46,349 nucleotides of DNA from an uncultured Sulfuricurvum sp. (GTDB lineage: Bacteria > Campylobacterota > Campylobacteria > Campylobacterales > Sulfurimonadaceae). This document shows, in pieces, positions 7,252 through 15,834 of this stretch (within the stretch, counting starts at the first letter, position 1; each line of letters starts with the position of its first letter). The notes below the pieces were generated by a model that saw only the letters and a program-made list of their open reading frames with translations, was not told the origin of the DNA and did not search any database. The stretch is taken from NCBI GenBank assembly GCA_903844635.1, contig CAIMUF010000072.1, positions 1 through 46,349 of the forward strand, given 5' to 3'. Made by a program: the position numbers and the translations under genes.

Positions 7252-8423
7252 AAAAAGAATTAAAAGACTTGCGCGAAAATGCTCAAAAACTTCTTAATGA
7301 TATGCGTGCTATTCACTCAGGTGCATCAGCTCAAAAGCGTTCAATGAACGACGAAGAGAATTCACAATATGAGCGTATGCAAGCAGATTTTAACGAATCT
7401 CGCAAAGAAATTGGGCGTATTGAACAAATGGAAGAAGCAACCCGCTACATGGGTGAAATTCTAACAGCTCCGGTACGCGATGCAATCGGTGGAGATCATA
7501 AAGATTCAGACATGGAGTCACACAAACGTGAGTTTTTATCAATGATTCGCGGTGGTGAGTTTGATATGCGTGTACTTCGTGCCCTTACAGTCGGTTCAGA
7601 TGCTAACGGTGGTTACACAGTCCCAACGGTTCTATTGAACACAGTAATCAAAGCGTTGTCAGAAACTAACTTCATGCGTCAGCTTGGAACAGTAGTAACG
7701 ACTACAAGCACAACAAACATTCCAATTGGTGCAACTAAGCCTACTTTTGCTCTTATCGCTGAAAATGGCGCATATCCTGCCGTAGATGCAACTTTCGGAG
7801 TTAAAACCCTCAAAGCATACAAAGTGGGTGGTGTAATCCTTGCATCAGACGAATTGCTAAATGATAGCGGCGTGAATATCGAGCAGTATATCACTGGTTT
7901 GATTATCGAAGGAATCGGAGCGTTTGAAGAAAACAAATTCATTCTTGGAAGTGGCACATCAGATTACCAAGGTTTGACAACTGCAACCGTGGGCGTTACT
8001 TCTGCATCACCAACGGCTTTGACTTCTGACGAAGTTCTAGATCTGTTCTATTCAGTCGGTGCAAAATATCGTCCACAATCTACATTCGTAGTCGGTGATT
8101 CTTTTGAAAAAGCAGTAATGAAATTGAAAGATACTACTGGGCGTTATCTTTGGAATATGGGAATGACCGCAGGCGTACCAAATATGCTTAATAACCGTCC
8201 TATCTACAACAGCGCATACGTTCCTGCACTTGCGGCAACAAACGTAGTAGCGGCTTTCGGTGATATGAGTTATTTCAATATCGCAGACCGTGGAACTATG
8301 ATAATGAAACGTCTTAACGAATTATACGCGGGTAGTGGACAAGTTGGTTTCCAAGTTTCAAAACGTGGAGATAGCCGAATCACTCTTGACGAAGCAATCA
8401 AAACATTCAAAATGCACGCGTAA
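7248..8423 (+). CDS. Major capsid protein (HK97 fold)
   Basis: This 391-residue protein has an N-terminal coiled-coil delta (scaffold) domain of about 105 residues (KKELKDLRENAQKLLNDMRA onward). The mature capsid domain begins around VGSDANGGYTVPTVLL. Family landmarks include FEENKFILGSGTSDYQGL and the C-terminal GDMSYFNIADRG. The scaffold part should be removed by the protease encoded just upstream (ATGA overlap). It forms the icosahedral shell and probably has the highest expression of the head genes. Confidence 0.95.
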   Translation: MKKELKDLRENAQKLLNDMRAIHSGASAQKRSMNDEENSQYERMQADFNESRKEIGRIEQMEEATRYMGEILTAPVRDAIGGDHKDSDMESHKREFLSMIRGGEFDMRVLRALTVGSDANGGYTVPTVLLNTVIKALSETNFMRQLGTVVTTTSTTNIPIGATKPTFALIAENGAYPAVDATFGVKTLKAYKVGGVILASDELLNDSGVNIEQYITGLIIEGIGAFEENKFILGSGTSDYQGLTTATVGVTSASPTALTSDEVLDLFYSVGAKYRPQSTFVVGDSFEKAVMKLKDTTGRYLWNMGMTAGVPNMLNNRPIYNSAYVPALAATNVVAAFGDMSYFNIADRGTMIMKRLNELYAGSGQVGFQVSKRGDSRITLDEAIKTFKMHA

Positions 8424-8433
8424 GGTGTGCATA

Positions 8434-8664
8434 ATGAAAAAGATTGTTTTACTTGTAACTTTGAGTAGCGAACGTTTCCATTTTGTGCCGGGGCAAGAAG
8501 CAGAGTTTGAAGCCGACGAAGCACAACGATTAGTCGATAATCATTACGCTAAATTCGTGGATATCGAAGAAGTTACACCAATCGAAGAAGTAACAGCTGA
8601 TACCGTTGAGGTAGTTGAAGTTATCGAAGAAGTTGCACCAAAAAAAGGTAAGGATAAAGTATGA
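8434..8664 (+). CDS. Small head-region protein (hypothetical)
   Basis: This 76-residue protein starts at the ATG at 8434, just after the capsid gene; an upstream in-frame start would overlap the capsid gene heavily. Residues 1-43 form a compact domain (RFHFVPGQEAEFEADEAQRL) seen in many small proteins between capsid and head-tail connector genes. The rest is a Glu/Val-rich repeat (IEEV, VEVVEVIEEV) ending in a Lys-rich tail. Role unknown; a head decoration or connector-associated function is only positional inference. Confidence 0.75.
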   Translation: MKKIVLLVTLSSERFHFVPGQEAEFEADEAQRLVDNHYAKFVDIEEVTPIEEVTADTVEVVEVIEEVAPKKGKDKV

Positions 8665-9170
8665 AATTAACTTGTATATCTCAACCGATCACACAGCCTA
8701 TCACACTCGAAGAAGCTAAAAGCTTTTGTCGTGTAATGTCCAATGATGATGATGCGATAATATCAATCCTGATCGATGCGGCAACTGATTACGCACAAAG
8801 TGTTACTGGTCGGAAGATATGCAATTCTACTTTTCAGATTTTAACGGGGGCTTTATCGTCCCCGCTTCAATTACCAAAAGCTCCATTTAAAGCGATCACG
8901 TCCGTAATGTCGGGAGGGGTAGCTATTGATTACTCTCTTCATTATGATGTGGACGTATGCTTTATCGAGTTTGTAGCGATTGAAGATGTAACGATTATTT
9001 ATACGTGCGGATACGATGTTATACCCGCAAGTTTGAAAGCATGGGCATTAAATAAGGTTTCAAGCCTATACGAACAACGTGAAGAAATTATAGTGGGGCT
9101 AAGTGTTGCAGAAATCCCCAAAAGTATGATTGATTGTATTTTAGATCATTACAAAGTTCGATATTTATGA
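8661..9170 (+). CDS. Head-tail connector protein (gp6-like)
   Basis: This 169-residue protein has the gp6-like connector pattern: an N-terminal PITLEEAKSFCRV with NDDDAIISILIDAATDYAQ (residues 13-48), then a beta-rich middle with LPKAPFKAIT and a Tyr-rich strand IIYTCGYDVIPASLKAWALN (about 112-131). Such proteins form the first connector ring below the portal. Overlaps with both neighbours (ATGA type) place it in the head-tail joining operon. Confidence 0.85.
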   Translation: MKLTCISQPITQPITLEEAKSFCRVMSNDDDAIISILIDAATDYAQSVTGRKICNSTFQILTGALSSPLQLPKAPFKAITSVMSGGVAIDYSLHYDVDVCFIEFVAIEDVTIIYTCGYDVIPASLKAWALNKVSSLYEQREEIIVGLSVAEIPKSMIDCILDHYKVRYL

Positions 9171-9484
9171 GAACTGGAAGCCTACGCCATAAAATCAAGT
9201 TTATAGCGATAATAGACGTTCAGGACGAATTTGGAGGCACTACATCAGCAGAAGTATATTTAGCGTTTGCAATGGCTGAGATACGACCGATAAGCGGTGG
9301 TGAGCGATTTATGAGTAATCAAATATTTACTGAGGCTACAAGTCAAATAAAATGCCGATACGTTGCAGGAATTACCCCAAAACACAAAATCAAATTTGGA
9401 GATCGTACTTTTGATATTATCGACTCACAAAATAAAGATGAGCGGAATATAGAGCTCTTTATTATTGCAAAAGAGATCATGTGA
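9167..9484 (+). CDS. Head closure / head-tail adaptor protein
   Basis: This 105-residue protein fits the SPP1 gp16-like adaptor family: MRTGSLRHKIKF at the start, then DEFGG, a Trp-less AEIRPISGGERF segment and a C-terminal DRTFDIIDSQNKDERN. The ATG at 9167 overlaps the stop of the connector gene (ATGA), so it is preferred over an earlier start at 9134. It would form the stopper ring that closes the filled head. Confidence 0.82.
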   Translation: MRTGSLRHKIKFIAIIDVQDEFGGTTSAEVYLAFAMAEIRPISGGERFMSNQIFTEATSQIKCRYVAGITPKHKIKFGDRTFDIIDSQNKDERNIELFIIAKEIM

Positions 9485-9879
9485 GTGCTGAAATTATAGG
9501 GTTAGAAGCAATTATCGCAAAGCTCAACGCACTGCCCGACAAACTCGAAAAGAAAGTATTACGCGCAGCAGTCCGAAAAGGTGCGAATATTATCCGGGAC
9601 AAAGCGCGCTCATACGTTCCCTATGATAGTGGTGAGTTAAAAAAATCTATCACAACAAGCTCAATCAAGGCAAAAAGAGGCGTTATAGCATTTAATATTA
9701 GACCTCGGAATAATAAAAAGCGCGGCGTGTCGGTATTTTACGGGAGATTTATAGAATATGGAACTTCTAAAATGTCGGCAAAACCATATATGCGCCCTGC
9801 ATATGATGAAGCGGAAAATCAAGTTTTGGAAACTGTCATAAATGACATTAAACTAAAACTAGAAGAGGCAACAGTATGA
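9481..9879 (+). CDS. HK97 gp10-like tail completion/joining protein
   Basis: This 132-residue protein has the gp10 family core: KLEKKVLRAAVRKGANIIRD, ARSYVPYDSGELKKSI (residues about 41-56) and the strongly conserved FIEYGTSKMSAKPYMRPAYDE (about 90-110). The start is GTG at 9481, overlapping the previous stop. Proteins of this family join the head completion complex to the tail. Lys/Arg richness is usual for the family. Confidence 0.88.
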   Translation: MSAEIIGLEAIIAKLNALPDKLEKKVLRAAVRKGANIIRDKARSYVPYDSGELKKSITTSSIKAKRGVIAFNIRPRNNKKRGVSVFYGRFIEYGTSKMSAKPYMRPAYDEAENQVLETVINDIKLKLEEATV

Positions 9880-10229
9880 GCATAGAAGCAGGACTATTTA
9901 ATCTTTTAAAAACAATTACCGCGATCGGTACGCGAATATATCCGTCAGTAATGCCACAAAATCCCATCTATCCAAACGTAGTTTATCAGCGCATCAGCTC
10001 GTTTGATGCTGGGACAATAGGCGGAACGGAAAGCCTCGACATGGGACGATTCCAAATTAAAATATATTCCCCAAACTTTGCCGATACCGTAAGCGTGTTG
10101 TCTTCTATCAAGTCGGTAATGAGTGGAAAGTCAAACAAGCTCATGCAGATGATGGATTATGAAAGCGACACAAAGCTACACGTTCAAATTATTGATTTCC
10201 AATTATCAGACGACATCGTAAACGGATAA
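9876..10229 (+). CDS. Tail completion protein (DUF3168 / gp17-like)
   Basis: This 117-residue protein matches the DUF3168 layout: an N-terminal short helix with IGTRIYPSVMPQNPIYPNVVYQ (residues about 17-38), the middle RFQIKIYSPNFADTVSVLSS, and a C-terminal strand with HVQIIDFQL. These proteins cap the head-proximal end of siphophage tails. It overlaps the preceding gene by ATGA and ends the joining operon; the next gene is preceded by a 77-base gap with a repeated regulatory element. Confidence 0.83.
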   Translation: MSIEAGLFNLLKTITAIGTRIYPSVMPQNPIYPNVVYQRISSFDAGTIGGTESLDMGRFQIKIYSPNFADTVSVLSSIKSVMSGKSNKLMQMMDYESDTKLHVQIIDFQLSDDIVNG

Positions 10230-10264
10230 ATATAGACAGAAAATCTTATAAATTCTGTTCACTT
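10230..10264 (+). promoter_or_regulatory. Repeated 35-bp element, copy 2, before the tail tube gene
   Basis: This copy differs from 5363-5397 at only four of 35 positions and begins directly after the stop of the preceding gene. It is followed by TTGACA (10263-10268) and a strong ribosome site (gaggag) before the tail tube ATG. Placement ahead of an abundantly needed structural gene supports a promoter or mRNA processing role, which is inference. Confidence 0.45.
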
Positions 10265-10306
10265 GACATCTAAACTCTCTTCATTATTTTATGAGGAGAA
10301 TCACAA

Positions 10307-10750
10307 ATGGCAACAGGTGCAAAAAATTCACTCGGTACAGTTTTTAGTATTGAAACAATTACTCCGGGTACATATATCGCTATCGAAGAGATTATTGATA
10401 TTCCCGGTATCCTTGGTGACAAATCAGGGAAAATCGACGTAACAAGTCTTGACAGCGTTGGGTATAAAGAATATATCAGTGATGCTTTAAAAGATGCACC
10501 TGAGGTTTCATTCAAGTGTAACTTCGTTGAGTCAGCATTAGGACAAACACGCGTAAAACTACTTGCAGGAACTGGCGCAACAACTAGTTTCCAATTGGTA
10601 CTTCCAAACAAAGTAGCCACAAAAGGTACGACAATCACACGTTCAGGTTATATCACTTCACGTTCGATCACATCTGCAAAGGGTGGACAGCTCATCCTTG
10701 ATTTTTCCATTCAATTCTCAGGCGCGCCAGTCGAAACGGTAGCCGTCTAA
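10307..10750 (+). CDS. Major tail (tube) protein
   Basis: This 147-residue protein follows the joining genes and precedes the G/T chaperones and tape measure, the fixed place of the siphophage tail tube gene. Seen motifs include GTVFSIETITPGTYIAIEEI, the conserved IDVTSLDS turn (about residues 44-51) and beta-rich repeats typical of the tube fold. It has a strong ribosome site (atgaggag). It polymerises around the tape measure to make the tail tube. I assign it mainly from position and the ITPG/DVTSLDS pattern. Confidence 0.82.
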   Translation: MATGAKNSLGTVFSIETITPGTYIAIEEIIDIPGILGDKSGKIDVTSLDSVGYKEYISDALKDAPEVSFKCNFVESALGQTRVKLLAGTGATTSFQLVLPNKVATKGTTITRSGYITSRSITSAKGGQLILDFSIQFSGAPVETVAV

Positions 10751-10751
10751 G

Positions 10752-11147
10752 ATGGCTCTCGATAAAAATGCAATTAGCGTCGTAAAAGACCTAAAGTATG
10801 GAAAATTCGAGATTCCTGAATGGGGCGGATTCGCTCACGTTAAAAGTACAAGCGTAATCGAACAAGATCATTTACGAGCATTATTTTCAATGCTTGGTGA
10901 GCACAACAAAAAAGGCGAATTTGTCCCATATAAAACGGTTGAGGCTGAAAAGTATGCGTCAGATTTTAAACTTCACACCGTGGGTTATGCGCTTTGTGAT
11001 GAAGATGGAGTAAGACTTTTCAACAATGAAGAGATCGAAACAATTTTATCCAAAAAAGCTCCGGACGTTATCGACCGAATTTTTAATGAATTGGGAAACG
11101 TACTAAATCCAAGCTCGACGAAACAAGAAGATTCCGTTTCCGCTTAG
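10752..11147 (+). CDS. Tail assembly chaperone (gpG analogue)
   Basis: This 131-residue protein lies between tail tube and tape measure, matching lambda gpG in place. It is acidic and carries GKFEIPEWGGFAHVKS near the N-terminus. Near its end the zero frame reads G GGA AAC at 11093-11099, a slippery heptamer that would let some ribosomes continue in the -1 frame into the T part. The unshifted product ends at 11147. It keeps the tape measure soluble during tail assembly. Confidence 0.8.
   Translation: MALDKNAISVVKDLKYGKFEIPEWGGFAHVKSTSVIEQDHLRALFSMLGEHNKKGEFVPYKTVEAEKYASDFKLHTVGYALCDEDGVRLFNNEEIETILSKKAPDVIDRIFNELGNVLNPSSTKQEDSVSA
11093..11099 (+). other. Programmed -1 frameshift site GGGAAAC (G/GT)
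   Basis: The heptamer G GGA AAC is in the correct zero frame of the chaperone gene. After a -1 slip, codons GGG AAA CGT lead into a frame open to 11419. Lambda uses the near-identical GGGAAAG for its G-T fusion. The -1 frame is open only from 11090, three bases before the heptamer, because a TGA sits at 11087-11089. Confidence 0.85.
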
Positions 11148-11419
11148 CGTTAAAGCTTGGAATGACAGTCGAAAGACTTGAAAGAGAAATGAGCAGTGAA
11201 GAGTTCGATCAATGGATTGAATTCTATGCCCTTGAACCCTTTGGTAACGAAGAGAAAATGAATGATATGAGGCACGCTTCACTTTGTTCATTATCCGTAA
11301 GTGTTGCGGGTTCAGATTCAAGCCCTACCGATTTTATGATGTACAAAGATAAAGATTATGAAGAAGAAGAGAATAGCGGATGGGAAGCAAAGCTCATCAA
11401 AGCTATGACAACAACATAA
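11099..11419 (+). CDS. T domain of the GT tail chaperone, made by -1 frameshift
   Basis: The -1 frame encodes RTKSKLDETRRFRFRLALKL and then GMTVERLEREMSSEEFDQW with EPFGNEEKMND, the typical T-domain arrangement (MS-EEF-W...Y-LEPFG). Conserved-looking sequence (FRLALKLG) lies before the first ATG at 11162, so this part is best read as a fusion to the G protein (about 222 residues in all). An independent start at 11162 would lose that part and has little ribosome site. The GT protein binds the tape measure and recruits tube subunits. Confidence 0.8.
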   Translation, partial: RTKSKLDETRRFRFRLALKLGMTVERLEREMSSEEFDQWIEFYALEPFGNEEKMNDMRHASLCSLSVSVAGSDSSPTDFMMYKDKDYEEEENSGWEAKLIKAMTTT

Positions 11420-11428
11420 AGGCATAAC

Positions 11429-14400
11429 GTGGCCCTAGGCGCACTCGACATCATCATTGCCGCTGATACTGCACAACTACGTAAAGGGATGGATACCGCC
11501 GTAGATATTATGCAGTCATCAACTAAGACGATGGAGAATGTAGCCAAAACCGCCGCCACTACAATTGCAGGAGTATTCGCCTTTAACGGTATAAAAGACT
11601 CAATCACCCAAACACTTAACCTTGCCGATTCCCTCAGTAAAATGTCTCAAAAAGTCGGCGTTTCCGTCGATTCTCTTTATGCTATGCAAGCGGCGGGGAA
11701 ACTTTCCGATGTAAGCATGGAGTCACTTGAAAAAGGACTTTTGAAGTTTAATAAAGGTTTAGGCACTGCTCAAATGGGAAGCGGTGACACTGCAAACGCA
11801 CTCAAAAATCTAGGCATTTCACTTAAGGACTCATCAGGACATTTAAGAAATTCCGATCAGTATTTAAACGAGGTAGCAGATAAATTTAAATCAATGCCCG
11901 ACGGTATCGCTAAATCAACTCTTTCAATGCAATTATTCGGGAAATCAGGGGCGGATTTAATTCCACTTCTAAACGGTGGGAGCGAATCATTAAAAGAGTT
12001 TAGCGGGATAATGGACGCTAACACTGGTAAAGCCGCAGAACGTTTAAATGATAGCTTTACGCGCATGGGGCTTGCTTTTGAGGGTAACAAGGTTCAAATA
12101 CTTACTGGGATGCTTCCTGCTATTGAATCATTATCTTCAACAATGGAAGATTTTGCAAAATGGACTACTGCAAACAAGGATACCATCGCATCTTTTACAG
12201 ATCAAGCAGGTAACGACTTAACCGCCCTTGGCATGGTAGGACATGATGCGTTTAACTTAATATCTGACACATCAATGGACATGATAAAAATAATATCAAG
12301 TGTGTTTAATGAAATCCCAAATCTAATAGGCGAATCTTCAAATGATGCGATTAACAATTTCGGATTTTTTGAGTATTTTATTTTAGGTTTAAGCACTGCA
12401 ACAAATGGCGTGACTCAATTTATTTCCAACGCTAAAATGGCGTATGCTACATTAGCAGAAATGCAAGCAAAATATGGTTCAGTAGGCGGAGTGATTACAA
12501 ACGGAGGCGGAAGGGCGGCATCTGCAAGACTTGATTATGCGTATGCTAAAGCAGATGCAGACGAAGCAACAAAAAACGTCGTTGATACATATAACACACT
12601 GCTTGGGTTAAAAAAGCAGTTTGTTGCAAAGTCAAACGATATAAATTTGCCTCCCCCATCAGTTGATTTAACAGATTTCAAAGGTCAAGAAACAGCAAGA
12701 GAAAAAGCTGATAAAAAAGCCAAAGCAGAAGCAGAGCGATACGCAAAAGAAATGCTCGCGCTAGATCAAAAGTATCTTGGAGAGCGTGAAAGCATTTGGA
12801 TTAAAAAGTTTGATGATGATTTAAAATCTCAAAAAACCTATAAAGATGATATTTTTCAACTTACTGCAACAGATTATGAAAAAACCCAAAAAACCATTGA
12901 GGATAAAGCACAGTTATATCGAGAGAGTGGGCGTACTGAAATAGAGATAGCTAATTTTGTATCACTTGCAAAAGGCGATATTTTAGAGAAAGAAATGGCT
13001 AAATTTGAAAAAGAAATGGATGATTTGGATACTAATTCTAAAAATAAATCAGACAAATGGAGTAGCTATTTATTAGATTCTAATATCAAGATGATAGATG
13101 CTCAAATTTCATTATCTGATAGTGCTATTTCGTGGGCAAATGGACTTGACGGAGTAGCGGCATCAGTTGTAAATGTAGCTGAAAAATTAACCAAGATTGG
13201 CGATATTGAGCTAAAAACACAAAAAGCAAAACTAGAGGCTCAACAAGAATATCAAAAAGGGATAATTGAGGCTGGGGCAAATCAAGAAAAAATATCTCTT
13301 GTAGAATCAAAATATGTTAAAGCTAAAATGGTTATTGATGAAAAATCAATAGATCAACAAATTCAAGGATACGGCTCACTTGCAGGTGCAATCGGTGGGA
13401 TGATGAAGCAAGGCAGTAAAGAAGCTATAGCTATGCAAGCTATTCAGGGTACTCTTGCCATTATCCAAGGTATTAGAGTTGTAATGAATGTTGGAGCATC
13501 AGGGGATGGATATACAGCAATTGCAAGGATGGCGGCGGCTGCTGCTGTAGTTGCGTCTACTTTGCAAATTGCAGGATTAAATTTTAGCGGTGGTGGAAGC
13601 GGTGGCTCTTCAACTCCTGCACCTGCTACATCAATGGGAACAGTTCTAGGCGGTGGAGCTTATGGACAATCCGAAAGTATGACAGCTATCACTGACCTCT
13701 TAAGCTCAATACACACTTCGGAATACTCACAGCTTCGGGACATTAACCGTGCCGTAACTTCTATGTCAGAGAACATCCTAAGTGCAGTTACAAACATATT
13801 CAGAACTGGCGTAACTGATACAAGCGGAGTATCTTTGAATTCTGTACAAAATGGCATCACTTCTTCAATGGCTAAAGTAGACTCGTTCTTTAGCAAACTG
13901 ACTGGCGGAATTATTGGCTTTGACCCAATTACAAGCTTTGCTAATAATATGCTTACTAAAATTGGTTTCGGTGGTTCATCTAAACAATACATTGCAGGGA
14001 GTGGCTTTAATGTTGCAGGCGGTACAGTCGGAGATAAAGCAAGTGGAAACGTAGGAGCTTCAACATACGTGGACGTTGAGACAGCATCAAAGAACTTTTG
14101 GGGTTCAGCCTCCTACTCCCACAATATTACAAGTACCGCACTAGATAGCGCATCATCACAATCAATTGCATTAATATACCGCTCATTCAGCGACACGATG
14201 TTGAGTATCAATAAAGGGTTAGGGCTAGACCTTGGTAGCAGTATCGCAGGGTACGCCGTTAAAGCGATTAATATCAGCACAGCGGGATTGACTGGCGAAG
14301 AAGTAGTTAAGAAGCTTAACGACACTTTCTCGGCTCTTGGCGACACGATGGCAAACGATGTATTCAGAACTGTTTTATCTCAGTACCAAAAACTCGGCGA

Positions 14401-14959
14401 GGGTATGCTAGAGACAGCGGTACGCGTCATCACAGAAAAAGAAGTGCTATTACAAGACCTTGCAAACGTAAACAAAACGATCACCGGAAACGTTCTAGAC
14501 ATCACTCAAAGCTTAGTAGATTTATCGGGTGGATTGACAAAGTTTTCCGATGCAAACTCATCATACTTTGAAAACTATTTTACCGATGCTGAAAAATCAG
14601 CGGTGTATCAAAAGAACTTAGAATCTGCATATAAATCTATGAATGTGACTATGCCTACAACTATCGCAGGCTTTCGCTCAACGGTTGATGCACTTGACCT
14701 AAACACAGCAAGTGGAAGAGAAACTTATGTTTCTTTGATGAACATAGCAGATGCTCAAAAAACCTATATGGACAGCTTGAAAGACCTTACCGATTTAGTT
14801 CCAAAGCCTGACATGATGCTCTCAAAAACCAATGACGGAACAGTCATTTTCAAACAGATTCAAGATGACAATACCACAATGAAACTCATGTACGCTGATA
14901 TGCTTAGAACTATGAAATCAATGCTAACAATTCAGCAATTTGGGGTAGTAGTCGCATGA
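11429..14959 (+). CDS. Tail tape measure protein
   Basis: This 1176-residue protein is the longest in the phage, as expected for a tape measure. Residues 1-230 have the usual start (LGALDIIIAADTAQLRKGMD, FGKSGADLIPLL). A coiled-coil Lys/Glu-rich region spans about 405-620. A hydrophobic stretch with GSLAGAIGGMM and AIIQGIRVVMNV (about 648-710) is followed by a Gly/Ser-rich segment and a long C-terminal part. The start is GTG at 11429. It sets tail length and may help DNA cross the cell envelope; its size predicts a tail of very roughly 170-180 nm. Confidence 0.93.
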   Translation: MALGALDIIIAADTAQLRKGMDTAVDIMQSSTKTMENVAKTAATTIAGVFAFNGIKDSITQTLNLADSLSKMSQKVGVSVDSLYAMQAAGKLSDVSMESLEKGLLKFNKGLGTAQMGSGDTANALKNLGISLKDSSGHLRNSDQYLNEVADKFKSMPDGIAKSTLSMQLFGKSGADLIPLLNGGSESLKEFSGIMDANTGKAAERLNDSFTRMGLAFEGNKVQILTGMLPAIESLSSTMEDFAKWTTANKDTIASFTDQAGNDLTALGMVGHDAFNLISDTSMDMIKIISSVFNEIPNLIGESSNDAINNFGFFEYFILGLSTATNGVTQFISNAKMAYATLAEMQAKYGSVGGVITNGGGRAASARLDYAYAKADADEATKNVVDTYNTLLGLKKQFVAKSNDINLPPPSVDLTDFKGQETAREKADKKAKAEAERYAKEMLALDQKYLGERESIWIKKFDDDLKSQKTYKDDIFQLTATDYEKTQKTIEDKAQLYRESGRTEIEIANFVSLAKGDILEKEMAKFEKEMDDLDTNSKNKSDKWSSYLLDSNIKMIDAQISLSDSAISWANGLDGVAASVVNVAEKLTKIGDIELKTQKAKLEAQQEYQKGIIEAGANQEKISLVESKYVKAKMVIDEKSIDQQIQGYGSLAGAIGGMMKQGSKEAIAMQAIQGTLAIIQGIRVVMNVGASGDGYTAIARMAAAAAVVASTLQIAGLNFSGGGSGGSSTPAPATSMGTVLGGGAYGQSESMTAITDLLSSIHTSEYSQLRDINRAVTSMSENILSAVTNIFRTGVTDTSGVSLNSVQNGITSSMAKVDSFFSKLTGGIIGFDPITSFANNMLTKIGFGGSSKQYIAGSGFNVAGGTVGDKASGNVGASTYVDVETASKNFWGSASYSHNITSTALDSASSQSIALIYRSFSDTMLSINKGLGLDLGSSIAGYAVKAINISTAGLTGEEVVKKLNDTFSALGDTMANDVFRTVLSQYQKLGEGMLETAVRVITEKEVLLQDLANVNKTITGNVLDITQSLVDLSGGLTKFSDANSSYFENYFTDAEKSAVYQKNLESAYKSMNVTMPTTIAGFRSTVDALDLNTASGRETYVSLMNIADAQKTYMDSLKDLTDLVPKPDMMLSKTNDGTVIFKQIQDDNTTMKLMYADMLRTMKSMLTIQQFGVVVA

Positions 14960-15834
14960 AAATAATCAAGCCAATTAATACTACCTTGGTGAGTTCTACA
15001 GTAGCAGATACTACCTATACAGCGTGGAATAGTGCGACGGCTTACACTATCGGGCAGTATGTATCTTTTACGAATCATGGCGAATATCAAGCATTAACGG
15101 CAAGTACGAATAAATCTCCTGACGTTAGTACACTGGAATGGAAGTTTTTAGGCACTACTAATAGATGGAAGCTATTCGACCAATTTTTAAATACTCAAAC
15201 TATAAAAACAACTTCAATGCAATACCTTCTAACTGCTTATGACATACAAGCTATTTTCATAGGAAACATCACGAATGTGATTAGTGTACGAATCGAAATT
15301 ATTGATAATCCTTCAAGTGTGGCAATTGAAGATGTTACACTTTCCGCAAGCAGAGAGCCTAAAAATTGGTATGAATACTTTTTTGGAGTTTTGAGCGGTG
15401 GAAACTATCGCACTTTACTTTATGAGCGGACTACATTATCCCGTGATGTATCAGTAAGAATTACGATAAATGGAGCTTTGGGAGTTTCAGTAGGAGTTGG
15501 AACTCTTATTATTGGTACTGTCAAAGATATTGGTTATATGAAGTACGGATTCTCACTTGGTTCACTCGATTATTCAACCGTCAAAACAGACATAACGGGT
15601 GCTACATATCTAAGCAAAGGAAACAGTGTAAAGATGCTCACGGGCACGAATTTCATCCCTACAACGCTTGCAGATGCTTGCTATGATGACTTAATAGAAA
15701 TTCAAGGCGTACCCGCTGTTTTTTATGATGGCATTGAAGCAACACGCGTCTATGGGTTTATAAAGAAATTCACTATGCCTATTAAAACACCCGTCGAAAC
15801 TTTAGTTGAAATTGAAATACAAGGATTAATATAA
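14956..15834 (+). CDS. Tail tip protein with carbohydrate-binding-like segment
   Basis: This 292-residue protein overlaps the tape measure stop (ATGA). Residues 20-68 (TAWNSATAYTIGQYVSF...GEYQAL...W) resemble small CBM5/12 chitin-binding-like modules common in tail tip and fibre proteins. The remainder is beta-rich, with no recognisable catalytic motif. Its place just after the tape measure is that of distal tail or tail-tip hub genes. Exact role uncertain; receptor contact or hub assembly is inferred. Confidence 0.7.
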   Translation: MKIIKPINTTLVSSTVADTTYTAWNSATAYTIGQYVSFTNHGEYQALTASTNKSPDVSTLEWKFLGTTNRWKLFDQFLNTQTIKTTSMQYLLTAYDIQAIFIGNITNVISVRIEIIDNPSSVAIEDVTLSASREPKNWYEYFFGVLSGGNYRTLLYERTTLSRDVSVRITINGALGVSVGVGTLIIGTVKDIGYMKYGFSLGSLDYSTVKTDITGATYLSKGNSVKMLTGTNFIPTTLADACYDDLIEIQGVPAVFYDGIEATRVYGFIKKFTMPIKTPVETLVEIEIQGLI

